Source of the DNA: Prochlorococcus sp. AG-355-M18
GTDB lineage: Bacteria > Cyanobacteriota > Cyanobacteriia > PCC-6307 > Cyanobiaceae
DNA length: 64,000 bases
Assembly: GCA_003280725.1 (NCBI GenBank)
Contig: QCED01000001.1
Location: 61,900 to 125,899, forward strand
Direction of reading: 5' to 3'
The position numbers and the translations under genes are program-made. Each line of letters opens with the position of its first letter. The first letter of the stretch is position 1. The notes below the pieces were generated by a model, which did no database searches, was not told the DNA's origin, and worked only from the letters and a program-made list of their open reading frames with translations. Below, piece by piece: positions 10,541 through 20,406 of this stretch.

Positions 10541-11626
10541 TTAAAACCATTCAGTCTCAGCATTATCTTTTTCATTAGTATCGTCAAGTGGTGTAGATCT
10601 ATCAAATTTCATTGATATACTTTTTTCTTGCTCCCCAGATACATCAACAGCTTTAATATCATATTTTTGAGTCCCGTCTCTAAATGGAACTTGAATTCTA
10701 AAAGTGCCATCTGCAGCAAGAGGTACATCTTCGCCACCTATTGTCAGTTTTGCAGAAGGCTCTGTAGCTCCATAAACAATTAATTCAGCATCAGCAACGA
10801 GCCAAAAAGATCTATTTTTAACAATTCCGCTTCCAGAATCATTTAAACCTGATGACCATTTACCAACACCTGAGTCTGTAAGATTATCGTTTAGATTTGT
10901 TGAATTTAAATTTTCCATAAATTCTTCAGACCCAAATTTTCTTCTTAAAGGAATGCTAGTTGCTGCTTGGTATAACCTTTCATGCATACCATTTTGTTCT
11001 GAAACGACAGGATTAGAAATATCTGGGATTGACTCAAAAGTAGAATCTAAATTAAAGGGAACAAATTTATCAAGAATTTGTTCAGAAGGATGAGACCCAG
11101 GAACATGGCTTATCGAAGAAAATGCCAATGACATCCAGTTAAAACCATATTTGTAGCCTAATTCAACTTTATAATCTCTATCTGCAAGTGGGATCGGCAA
11201 GTACCATTCAGTACTATAACTATCAACTGCTATCTCCCTAAGTGTTCCCTGATTCAAGTTGCTTCCCTCAGAACCAGATGCATCAAATAATCGTAAACAT
11301 AATTTATTGGCTCCCAAAGATTGTGCTTTTTCTCTATCTGCATCGGAAATTTGCCAAAAAACATAAGCCCAATCTGGATCTCGGGGTAGGAAAACTACAT
11401 TTGTTTTAACTTCTTCACTACTGTTAAAAGCATTGGACGCAGAAGTTTCTTCAGATTTTGTCTGGGTAGCTGCAGTGTAAGTTTTTTTTGTAAATTTTTC
11501 TTGATATTTAAGTATTAAATCAACTAAAACGGCTTTTGTTTTACGACTGTACAGCGGGACAGATAACTTGCTTGCTTCTTGACGTAATTGTCTGAGGGTT
11601 AGTGAGAGTAATTGAACTTTATTCAT
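10541..11626 (-). CDS. DUF4912-type protein with N-terminal SAP/Rho-N-like helix pair
   Basis: PRDPDWAYVFWQISDADR...LRLFDASG is characteristic of DUF4912; N-terminus LSLTLRQLRQEASKLSVPLYSRKTKAVLVDLIL. ATG at 11626 chosen over an upstream alternative start at 11641. Confidence 0.75.
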   Translation of the reverse strand: MNKVQLLSLTLRQLRQEASKLSVPLYSRKTKAVLVDLILKYQEKFTKKTYTAATQTKSEETSASNAFNSSEEVKTNVVFLPRDPDWAYVFWQISDADREKAQSLGANKLCLRLFDASGSEGSNLNQGTLREIAVDSYSTEWYLPIPLADRDYKVELGYKYGFNWMSLAFSSISHVPGSHPSEQILDKFVPFNLDSTFESIPDISNPVVSEQNGMHERLYQAATSIPLRRKFGSEEFMENLNSTNLNDNLTDSGVGKWSSGLNDSGSGIVKNRSFWLVADAELIVYGATEPSAKLTIGGEDVPLAADGTFRIQVPFRDGTQKYDIKAVDVSGEQEKSISMKFDRSTPLDDTNEKDNAETEWF

Positions 11627-11913
11627 GATCCCATCAGCCACTTTAAATTCTCCGTTTTTGTTTGGGATCAGTATGTTCTTTTTTTTTGGGAATTGTGTGT
11701 CTTTTTGGCCTGTCGTCAGGATCCTCTGACTACTAAAAAATTCTCAAAATTGATATTTCTCTTCAAAACAGTTGGTATCAAAGCAATTAATTAATTTTCA
11801 GATCTTTTTGAAATGTAAATTAATTTTCTTTTTTTTTAAATTTTATTACCTAAATTTGTTAACGACTCAACAAAAATATATTTTTTCTTCGGGATCAGTT
11901 AAATAAAAAGAAT

Positions 11914-12267
11914 TCATCGTTGCTCAACTAAAGGTACTAAATCATCTATCTCTAAATCTTCAATACTTTTACCTATTTTTTTTGAAAAAGCACTTAATTT
12001 TGCAGAAGTGGATTCTAACTGCTCATAAAAAAGATCACTAAATTTTTTATCATCAAATTTTTTAGATTGGTTATCACACCATTCTCTCAGGAGATTTTTA
12101 TTTTGAGATTCCAAACTATTATCTACATTTATAATTTTTAAAATCTGAAGGCAATGAGCGAGAATTCTTAAATGATGTTTCTGCATTATAGGTAGATCAA
12201 GATTATCAATTTCTTGAATAGTTTCTATATTGAATGGGTTAGACAAGGGATCAAGATGATTAGACAT
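11914..12267 (-). CDS. Conserved-looking hypothetical protein divergent from sufB
   Basis: 117 aa intact ORF, soluble, two Cys, no recognised domain. Confidence 0.65.
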   Translation of the reverse strand: MSNHLDPLSNPFNIETIQEIDNLDLPIMQKHHLRILAHCLQILKIINVDNSLESQNKNLLREWCDNQSKKFDDKKFSDLFYEQLESTSAKLSAFSKKIGKSIEDLEIDDLVPLVEQR

Positions 12268-12362
12268 TAATTTTTAGTTTAAATAAAGGAAAAAAACTCA
12301 ATATTGGGGGTATCTTTCGTTAAAGTATATAAAGCTAATTGTAATAAGTTATTTTTAATAAC

Positions 12363-13805
12363 ATGGTCAACGAAAATTTAGTTAAAGATGTAGTAAAAGA
12401 GCCTTACAAATATGGTTTCGTTACTGATATTGAAACTGAAAAAATAGAAAAGGGATTAAATGAAGATATCATAAAATTAATTTCACAGAAGAAAGAAGAG
12501 CCAAAATTTCTTCTTGATTTTAGATTAAAAGCCTTTAAAAAATGGCAAAAAATGAAAGAGCCTGATTGGGCAGCATTAGGATATAAAAAAATTGATTATC
12601 AAGATATTATTTATTACTCTGCTCCTAAGCAAAAAGAGAAAATTTCTAGCTTAGATGAAGTTGATCCCAAACTTCTTGAGACTTTTGACAAATTAGGAAT
12701 ACCCCTCACGGAGCAAAAAAAACTCACAAATGTAGCAGTAGATGCTGTCTTTGATAGTGTTTCTATAGCCACAACTTTTAGAGAAGAACTTGCTGAACAT
12801 GGAGTTATATTTTGCTCAATTAGTGAAGCAGTAAAAAATCACGCGGATTTGATTGAAAAATATTTAGGTACAGTAGTTCCTGCTAGTGATAATTATTTTG
12901 CAGCACTAAATTCTGCAGTTTTTAGTGATGGTTCTTTTGTTTATATCCCAAAAGGTGTTACCTGCCCTATGGATCTATCTTCCTACTTCAGAATTAATAG
13001 TGGAGATTCAGGACAATTCGAAAGAACATTAATCATTGCTGAAGAATCAAGTTCTGTAAGTTATCTAGAAGGTTGTACAGCTCCAATGTTTGATACAAAT
13101 ACCCTACATGCAGCAGTTGTAGAGCTTATAGCATTAGACGATGCCTCGATAAAATATTCAACAGTGCAAAATTGGTATGCTGGTGATGAAGAAGGTGTTG
13201 GTGGAATTTTTAATTTTGTCACCAAGAGAGGAAAATGTTTAGGTAAGAGAAGTAAAATTAGCTGGTCTCAAGTTGAAACAGGGTCTGCAATTACATGGAA
13301 ATATCCTAGCTGTCTTCTTTTAGGGGAAGAATCTGTAGGAGAATTTTATTCAGTGGCTCTCACCAATAATCTTCAGCAAGCAGATACCGGCACGAAAATG
13401 ATCCATATTGGTCCTAAGACCAAATCAACTATTGTTAGCAAAGGTATTAGTGCAGGTAACTCAAAAAATAGCTATAGAGGTCTTGTCAAAATGGGGACAA
13501 AAGCTACAGGATCAAGAAATTACAGTCAATGTGATTCAATGTTAATAGGGGATCAAGCTTCTGCAAATACATTCCCTTACATCAAATCTCAACAACCCAA
13601 TTCTGAAATTGAGCATGAAGCAAGCACATGTAGAATCTCAGAAGACCAACTTTTTTATCTCCAAAGCAGAGGTATAGAATTTGAGGAGGCAGTATCTATG
13701 ATGGTCAGCGGTTTTTGCAGAGATGTATTTAATCAATTACCTATGGAATTTGCTGCTGAAGCAGATAAGTTACTGGCGCTTAAACTAGAAGGATCAGTAG
13801 GTTAA
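12363..13805 (+). CDS. sufB: Fe-S cluster assembly scaffold SufB
   Basis: 480 aa; [41 protein letters not shown]. Confidence 0.97.
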   Translation: MVNENLVKDVVKEPYKYGFVTDIETEKIEKGLNEDIIKLISQKKEEPKFLLDFRLKAFKKWQKMKEPDWAALGYKKIDYQDIIYYSAPKQKEKISSLDEVDPKLLETFDKLGIPLTEQKKLTNVAVDAVFDSVSIATTFREELAEHGVIFCSISEAVKNHADLIEKYLGTVVPASDNYFAALNSAVFSDGSFVYIPKGVTCPMDLSSYFRINSGDSGQFERTLIIAEESSSVSYLEGCTAPMFDTNTLHAAVVELIALDDASIKYSTVQNWYAGDEEGVGGIFNFVTKRGKCLGKRSKISWSQVETGSAITWKYPSCLLLGEESVGEFYSVALTNNLQQADTGTKMIHIGPKTKSTIVSKGISAGNSKNSYRGLVKMGTKATGSRNYSQCDSMLIGDQASANTFPYIKSQQPNSEIEHEASTCRISEDQLFYLQSRGIEFEEAVSMMVSGFCRDVFNQLPMEFAAEADKLLALKLEGSVG

Positions 13806-13826
13806 TTAATCAATTTCTAAACTGAA

Positions 13827-14612
13827 ATGCAAAGTAAAATGAAAGAATCAGATCCAATTTTAGAAGTTGAAAATCTCTCTGCATCTACTGATAATCTTCC
13901 AATTTTAAAAGGGGTTTCACTTACTGTCTATCCTGGAGAAATCCATGCCATTATGGGAAGAAATGGATGTGGCAAAAGTACTCTTTCGAAAATCATTGCA
14001 GGACATCCCTCGTATAATATTACAAACGGCGACATAAAATTTTTAGGTGAAAACATCAACTCTCTAGAACCTGAAGAGAGATCTCAATCAGGAATTTTTC
14101 TTGGTTTTCAATATCCAATTGAGATTCCAGGGGTAAGTAATCTTGAGTTTCTTAGAGTTTCAACCAATGCTAGAAGGAAATTCCTGAACAAAGAAGAATT
14201 GGATACTTTTGATTTTGAAGAATTAGTTAAAGAAAAGTTAGAAATTGTAAAAATGGATCAGGCATTCCTATCAAGGAGTGTGAATCAAGGCTTTTCCGGA
14301 GGTGAAAAAAAAAGAAATGAGATTCTGCAAATGGCTTTACTTGAGCCCAAGATAGCAATATTAGATGAGACTGATTCTGGTCTTGATATCGATGCTCTAA
14401 GAATAGTGGCATCAGGGATTAAAAAAATATCTAATGCACAAACTGGAATTATACTTATTACCCACTATCAAAGATTATTAGATGAAATTAAACCAAATTA
14501 TGTCCATGTTATGTCAGATGGACAAATCATAAAAACTGGCGAGAGTGATCTTGCCACAGAGCTTGAGGAAAAAGGGTATGAATGGACTGATAACTTTATA
14601 AAAGAGACATAA
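13827..14612 (+). CDS. sufC: Fe-S assembly ATPase SufC
   Basis: [47 protein letters not shown]. Confidence 0.97.
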   Translation: MQSKMKESDPILEVENLSASTDNLPILKGVSLTVYPGEIHAIMGRNGCGKSTLSKIIAGHPSYNITNGDIKFLGENINSLEPEERSQSGIFLGFQYPIEIPGVSNLEFLRVSTNARRKFLNKEELDTFDFEELVKEKLEIVKMDQAFLSRSVNQGFSGGEKKRNEILQMALLEPKIAILDETDSGLDIDALRIVASGIKKISNAQTGIILITHYQRLLDEIKPNYVHVMSDGQIIKTGESDLATELEEKGYEWTDNFIKET

Positions 14613-14616
14613 ACAA

Positions 14617-15834
14617 ATGGAAATTATTGAAAAAATCAAAGCCAATAAATCGGATGATAACTTAACAGAAATACAAAAAATATGTCTACATAAATTACAA
14701 TCAAGCCCTCTCCCTAATCCTAAAAGTGAACTATGGAGACTTTCAAATAAATCAAAATTGTCAAACTTTTTAGATTACTCAGTTAATGAAAAAGATTCAA
14801 AATTTGATATACCATATCCGAAAAATTCTCAAAGTACTATTAGATTAATAATTGGTGAGAATTGCCAAATTAAATTAATAGAGAAAAATTACTCAATACA
14901 GCAATTAAGTGAGGATGAATTACAAAAATATATCAAGGAACAGATATCTTTTTTTAAGCAAAACGAAAATTGGAGTGACTTACTAAATCTGTCTTTAAGT
15001 TGTAAAAATAATATTTTGGGATTAAAAATAAATGGATCAAAAATTCCTCCTATTGAAATTTTTAGTCATGCATCAAGTAATTCTTTAAAAGCAAAAACCC
15101 TCGTAATATTTCTAGAAAAGAATTGTGATGTTGAATTATTACAAGTAAATCTTGGTAAAGAAAACTCTTCATTATCTCAATCAACTTTCTTTTGCTTGAA
15201 AGAAAATAGTTCCGTAAATCATGGTGTTGTTTCTTACGGTAAAAACAAATCCAATCTATTAAATTCTCTCAATGTAATTCAACAAAAAAATAGTACATAC
15301 AACTTGGGATCTTTACATTTCAAATTCAATTACGCGAGATTTGAAATTAGTATTAAACAATCTGCGGGAAACGCTAAAACAAATATCAAAGGTATGCAAA
15401 TAACAAAAAAAGATGAGCAAATTTCAACCTATACAAAAATAGAATTTAATGGCCCAAATGGATTTCTAGATCAAATTAATAAATCACTTGCTGATGATAA
15501 ATCACATGCAATATTTGAAGGTTCAATAATAGTTCCGAAAGTTGCCCAGAGAACTGATGCTTCCCAATTAAGCAGAAATTTACTTTTATCAAAGCTCGCA
15601 CAAATAGATACCAAACCGCAATTAGAAATAATTGCTGATGATGTCAAATGCAAGCATGGAGCTACAATTTCGCAACTAAATGAAGAAGAACTTTTTTATA
15701 TGCGAACAAGAGGGATCACATTAACAGAAGCAAGTAAACTACAATTAAGTTCTTACTTTCAAGAAATAATTTCATTTATTCCTATTTCAAAAGATAAATG
15801 GGATTTGCTTGATAAACTTTTAAATGAGAATTAA
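14617..15834 (+). CDS. sufD: Fe-S assembly protein SufD
   Basis: 405 aa; KCKHGATISQLNEEELFYMRTRGI, position between sufC and sufS. Confidence 0.95.
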   Translation: MEIIEKIKANKSDDNLTEIQKICLHKLQSSPLPNPKSELWRLSNKSKLSNFLDYSVNEKDSKFDIPYPKNSQSTIRLIIGENCQIKLIEKNYSIQQLSEDELQKYIKEQISFFKQNENWSDLLNLSLSCKNNILGLKINGSKIPPIEIFSHASSNSLKAKTLVIFLEKNCDVELLQVNLGKENSSLSQSTFFCLKENSSVNHGVVSYGKNKSNLLNSLNVIQQKNSTYNLGSLHFKFNYARFEISIKQSAGNAKTNIKGMQITKKDEQISTYTKIEFNGPNGFLDQINKSLADDKSHAIFEGSIIVPKVAQRTDASQLSRNLLLSKLAQIDTKPQLEIIADDVKCKHGATISQLNEEELFYMRTRGITLTEASKLQLSSYFQEIISFIPISKDKWDLLDKLLNEN

Positions 15835-17087
15835 TGGAAACGATTCAAAATTTTCCTGAAATAACGAAGAAAGACTTTCCTCTTTTAAATAAGAACTTAA
15901 AAAGTAATGAGCAAATTATTTATTTAGACCATGCTGCAACCACGCAAAAACCAGTGCAAGTCTTAAAAAAAATTGATGATTATTACAAAAACTTTAATGC
16001 TAATGTACATAGAGGTGCACATCAATTAAGTGCTAAAGCAACAGAAGAATTTGAAAATGCACGATATTTAATTAGCAAATATATAAAAGCGAATTCAACA
16101 AAAGAAATTATTTTCACAAGAAATGCTACTGAGGCAATCAATCTAGTAGCTCGATCATGGGGCGAATATTCATTAAAAGAAAATGATGAAATTCTATTGT
16201 CAATAATGGAGCATCATAGCAATATTGTTCCATGGCAAATGGTTGCAGCAAAAAATAAATGTAAATTAAAATTTATAGGTATAGATAAAGATGGAAAATT
16301 AGATATAGACGACTTTAAATCAAAACTAACATCTAGAACTAAACTTGTTAGTCTAGTACATGTTAGTAATACTCTAGGTTGCTGTAATCCAATCAAAGAA
16401 ATAACTAAATTAGCTAAACAAAAAGGTTCTTTAGTGTTAATAGATGCATGCCAAAGTTTGGCTCATCAAGAACTGGATGTAATCGATCTAAATATAGATT
16501 TTTTAGCTGGATCAGGACATAAACTATGCGGTCCTACAGGTATTGGTTTCCTCTGGTCAAGAAAAGAAATACTAGAAAAAATTCCTCCTCTCTTTGGGGG
16601 TGGCGAAATGATTCAAGATGTCTTTGAAGAGACAAGTACTTGGGCAGAGCTACCACACAAATTTGAAGCTGGAACTCCAGCCATTGCAGAAGCAATAGGT
16701 CTTGCAGAAGCAATTAATTATATTAACAATATTGGATTGAATGAAATTCATGAATATGAAAAGACTATAACTAAATATTTATTTGAAAGATTAAATCAAA
16801 TAGAAAATATTGAAATCATAGGCCCATCGCCGGAGATAGATCCAGACAGAGCCTCACTTGCCACCTTTTATATAAAAAATATGCATTCAAATGATATTGC
16901 TGAAATTCTTGATTCAAAAGGAATTTGCATCAGAAGTGGGCACCATTGCTGTCAACCTCTTCACAGATACATTGGAATTAAATCAACAGCAAGAATCAGC
17001 ATGAATTTCACAACTAATAAGGAAGAAATTGATATGTTTATAGAAAAATTAAAGGATACTATTGATTTTCTAAAAATCAATTCTTAA
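15834..17087 (+). CDS. sufS: Cysteine desulfurase SufS
   Basis: YLDHAATTQKP, HKLCGPTGIGFLW, SGHHCCQPLHR. Confidence 0.97.
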   Translation: METIQNFPEITKKDFPLLNKNLKSNEQIIYLDHAATTQKPVQVLKKIDDYYKNFNANVHRGAHQLSAKATEEFENARYLISKYIKANSTKEIIFTRNATEAINLVARSWGEYSLKENDEILLSIMEHHSNIVPWQMVAAKNKCKLKFIGIDKDGKLDIDDFKSKLTSRTKLVSLVHVSNTLGCCNPIKEITKLAKQKGSLVLIDACQSLAHQELDVIDLNIDFLAGSGHKLCGPTGIGFLWSRKEILEKIPPLFGGGEMIQDVFEETSTWAELPHKFEAGTPAIAEAIGLAEAINYINNIGLNEIHEYEKTITKYLFERLNQIENIEIIGPSPEIDPDRASLATFYIKNMHSNDIAEILDSKGICIRSGHHCCQPLHRYIGIKSTARISMNFTTNKEEIDMFIEKLKDTIDFLKINS

Positions 17088-19009
17088 AAATCCAAAGCAT
17101 TTTTTAAAAATTCCTGAGATTTTTGCATTACAATTTCTTTATTTTCAATATTTCTAAAACCATGCCCTTCATTATCAAAAAAAATAACTTCTGAAAATTT
17201 ATTATTCTGAATCAAAATTTGTTGAATTTTTAAAGTTTGTTTATAAGAAATAACTTTATCTTTTTTCCCATGAAACAATAAGATAGGTTTTTTTATTTTG
17301 TTAATATAATTTATCGGTGATCTATTTATATAATCATCATGATTTTTTGCATAATTTCCTACCAAAGAATTTAAATAATCTTTTTCAAACCTATGAGTGT
17401 GGTAATACATATCCTTCAAATCAATAACAGGATATTTACAAATTGCCGCTTTAAAAATAGACCCATATAATAAACAGTTCAAGGCAGTTAAGCCACCAGC
17501 ACTATTCCCAAAGATTACTACTTTTTCACTATCAACTTGATTTGATTTAATCAATTCAAGAGCTAGTGCTTTGCAATCATAAGAATCAACAAGACCCCAT
17601 TTATAATTCAACCTCTCTCTGTATGCTTTGCCAAATCCTGATGATCCTCCATAATTGACTTCAGCAACAAAAAATCCCTTCGAGGTCCAATATTGAACTT
17701 CAGAATTATATGATCCATCAAAAAATGCAGTTGGTCCGCTATGAGCTCTAACAAGGAGCGGTGGCTTGCTAAAGTTTTCAACAGACGGTTTATAAAGAAA
17801 AGAATGCGTAGATTGATCTTCAAAACCTTTAAACCAAAATGTCTCAGGTTTGGAACATTCTTTTATATTATCAATATATATCTGCTCGGAAAAATTTGAT
17901 GAAAGTTTTTCTGCGAAATCAATTTCCAGTACAATTGCAAAAAAATCAGATCCATAACCTTTTATAAGAACTTTTTTTAGAAAAACACTGAAGTCACTTA
18001 TTGAGGTAAAAGGAGTGAAAAATTTTTTAACGAATTGAAGATCTTTGTATTGTTCAACTACAAAATAATTTTCTTTTTTTGCTAGGCAAAATAAATTTTT
18101 TATAGTCCCTGAAAAAAATGTTATTCCGGAGACCCATTGTGGTGCTCCATATTCCATCAGATTTCTCTCTACTCTTTTCTTAATAAAAATATCCTCAATT
18201 TCACTAACATCTAAAAACAATAAGTTCCACCATCCAGAACTATCTTCAGAACATACTAAAATTGTTTCACTTATCCAATATGGTTGAAAAAAAGAAACGT
18301 TTTTTCTCGCATTTATCAGCTTATTTGAGAATTTTTTTATTTTTTTTATCTCTCCAGCTGAATCTATTTGAGCAAAAAACAGATCATTCCTTTCCCAGGG
18401 CATGTAAGGAGAATCCCACTCTATCCAAGAAAGTAAGTTAGCAGAACTATTAGAAGATAATTCGCCAGCAAAATTTTTAAATTTTTTTATTCGATGAATA
18501 TCTTGCTTGGTTTTTTTTAAGTTTAAAGAAAATAAATAATCTCTATTATTAATTTCGCAAATACCATACAATAAATTTTTTTCAGAAATGACAAATGAAG
18601 AATCGAAATTTCCATCAATTGATTTAGATAATTGTCTAGGTTCTTGAACTAAATCAAGATATTTATTTTGACTGCTATAATTTGACGCTGCCTCTTTAAA
18701 AATTTGAAGCCATACTGCTTTGGTAATCTGATCTATCCATAACAAATAAAAATTATTTTTAAAATTTATACATTTATAAGATTTACCACCATATCCATGA
18801 AAATTATTTTTAATATTATATTTTTCACTTGTTAATTTCTGAGGAGACGCTTCTTTGTCATTAAATGGTCTTGCAAAAATGGCATTTTCATTTTGGCCTT
18901 CTCCAACAACATCAATCCAAAAAATTGTGTCTCTAATAATAGTTAATTCCTTATAAGCTCTTTTTTTAGATTCAGTTTGCCTAACTTTTAACTTATCATC
19001 ATTACTCAT
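17084..19009 (-). CDS. S9-family prolyl oligopeptidase-like peptidase
   Basis: 641 aa; C-terminal alpha/beta hydrolase with GNSAGGLTAL nucleophile elbow and DNEGHGF. Confidence 0.85.
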   Translation of the reverse strand: MSNDDKLKVRQTESKKRAYKELTIIRDTIFWIDVVGEGQNENAIFARPFNDKEASPQKLTSEKYNIKNNFHGYGGKSYKCINFKNNFYLLWIDQITKAVWLQIFKEAASNYSSQNKYLDLVQEPRQLSKSIDGNFDSSFVISEKNLLYGICEINNRDYLFSLNLKKTKQDIHRIKKFKNFAGELSSNSSANLLSWIEWDSPYMPWERNDLFFAQIDSAGEIKKIKKFSNKLINARKNVSFFQPYWISETILVCSEDSSGWWNLLFLDVSEIEDIFIKKRVERNLMEYGAPQWVSGITFFSGTIKNLFCLAKKENYFVVEQYKDLQFVKKFFTPFTSISDFSVFLKKVLIKGYGSDFFAIVLEIDFAEKLSSNFSEQIYIDNIKECSKPETFWFKGFEDQSTHSFLYKPSVENFSKPPLLVRAHSGPTAFFDGSYNSEVQYWTSKGFFVAEVNYGGSSGFGKAYRERLNYKWGLVDSYDCKALALELIKSNQVDSEKVVIFGNSAGGLTALNCLLYGSIFKAAICKYPVIDLKDMYYHTHRFEKDYLNSLVGNYAKNHDDYINRSPINYINKIKKPILLFHGKKDKVISYKQTLKIQQILIQNNKFSEVIFFDNEGHGFRNIENKEIVMQKSQEFLKNALDF

Positions 19010-19086
19010 TTAAAAATTTTATAAAGAACGTAAATTAAAGTGCTAGTATTTTTATAGCTAAACTCTTAATTAAAAACTTTTTTAAC

Positions 19087-19692
19087 GTGGCAAACCATTT
19101 TTCACAACTTGCAAAAAAGTCAAGAACTAATGGAGGGTCAGAAAAAATTGAAAAAGAACAAACAGGTAAGCCATCTCTAGAAATTTATAAACTTGGTGAT
19201 GATGTATTAAGACAAAATTCCAAAAGAATAACTAAGGTTGACGAATCGATTAGAAAACTTGCTAGAGAAATGCTTCAAAGCATGTATGCAGCTAAAGGAA
19301 TTGGACTTGCAGCACCACAAATTGGTATCAACAAAGAGCTTCTTGTCATAGATGTAAATTTTGAAGATTCAGCAGCAGAACCTCTAATACTAATTAATCC
19401 AGAAATTACAGACTTTGGAACAACCCTTAATTCATACGAAGAAGGCTGCTTGAGTATTCCTGGCGTCTATTTGAATGTAATAAGGCCATCAACTATAAAA
19501 CTAAAATTTAGAGACGAAATGGGCAGGCCACGTAAAATGAAAGCGGATGGACTTCTGGCAAGGTGTATTCAACACGAAATGGATCACTTAAACGGAATAT
19601 TATTTGTTGATAGAGTTACATCAAAAGATGATTTGAACAAAGAACTTATAAAGGAAGGGTTTAACGAAACAGACGTAATATCTCTTAATTAA
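19087..19692 (+). CDS. def: Peptide deformylase
   Basis: GIGLAAPQIG, EEGCLSIPG, QHEMDHLNG motifs; GTG start. Confidence 0.96.
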   Translation: MANHFSQLAKKSRTNGGSEKIEKEQTGKPSLEIYKLGDDVLRQNSKRITKVDESIRKLAREMLQSMYAAKGIGLAAPQIGINKELLVIDVNFEDSAAEPLILINPEITDFGTTLNSYEEGCLSIPGVYLNVIRPSTIKLKFRDEMGRPRKMKADGLLARCIQHEMDHLNGILFVDRVTSKDDLNKELIKEGFNETDVISLN

Positions 19693-19696
19693 TCTA

Positions 19697-20038
19697 ATGA
19701 CTGAAACTACAATATTTCAAAAAATAATTAATGAAGAAATACCGTGCGATAAGCTTTATGAAGATGAGTTTTGTATTGCATTTAATGATATTCAAGCACA
19801 AGCACCAATACATTTTTTAGTGATTCCCAAAAAGCCAATTATTAGTTTATTAGATTGTATTAAAGAAGATGCAAATTTATTAGGTCATTTACTTTTTGTT
19901 GGTAGCAAAATAGCTAAATCAAAAAATTTAACTAATTGGAGAACAGTAATTAATACTGGTGCAGAATCCGGACAAACAGTTTTTCATTTACATATTCATT
20001 TTTTATCTGGAAGAAAAATGAATTGGCCCCCAGGTTAA
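19697..20038 (+). CDS. HIT family protein
   Basis: FQKIINEEIPCDKLYEDE, GQTVFHLHIHFLSG (HxHxH). Confidence 0.93.
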   Translation: MTETTIFQKIINEEIPCDKLYEDEFCIAFNDIQAQAPIHFLVIPKKPIISLLDCIKEDANLLGHLLFVGSKIAKSKNLTNWRTVINTGAESGQTVFHLHIHFLSGRKMNWPPG

Positions 20039-20084
20039 AACTCTCGGAAGAAAATTTTATGGGTTATAAATAAATAAAAACAAA

Positions 20085-20363
20085 ATGAATACACCAGATT
20101 CCTTAAATACAGAATCCAAAAACTTATTCAATTTAATCTTAAAAAATTGGGAAAATTTAGACGATTCACTTAAAACTAAGTTAATAAAAATTTGGAGAGT
20201 TTTAACTTATAAATGGCAATTACAAATTTTAATGAATTTGCCTTTTTTAATTTGGTGGGGACTTGATAAGTCAATTACTAAAGTTCATCAATTTGATATG
20301 TATATATTGAATTACCTTCATCTTCCTAACTGGGCACTTTCATTAATTGGCTTTGGTCAATAG
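20085..20363 (+). CDS. Hypothetical protein with C-terminal hydrophobic segment
   Basis: 92 aa ORF in a co-directional gene string. Confidence 0.6.
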   Translation: MNTPDSLNTESKNLFNLILKNWENLDDSLKTKLIKIWRVLTYKWQLQILMNLPFLIWWGLDKSITKVHQFDMYILNYLHLPNWALSLIGFGQ

Positions 20364-20406
20364 TCTTACTAAAAGATATAATTATTTTTAAAAACTAAAA
20401 TGTGTA

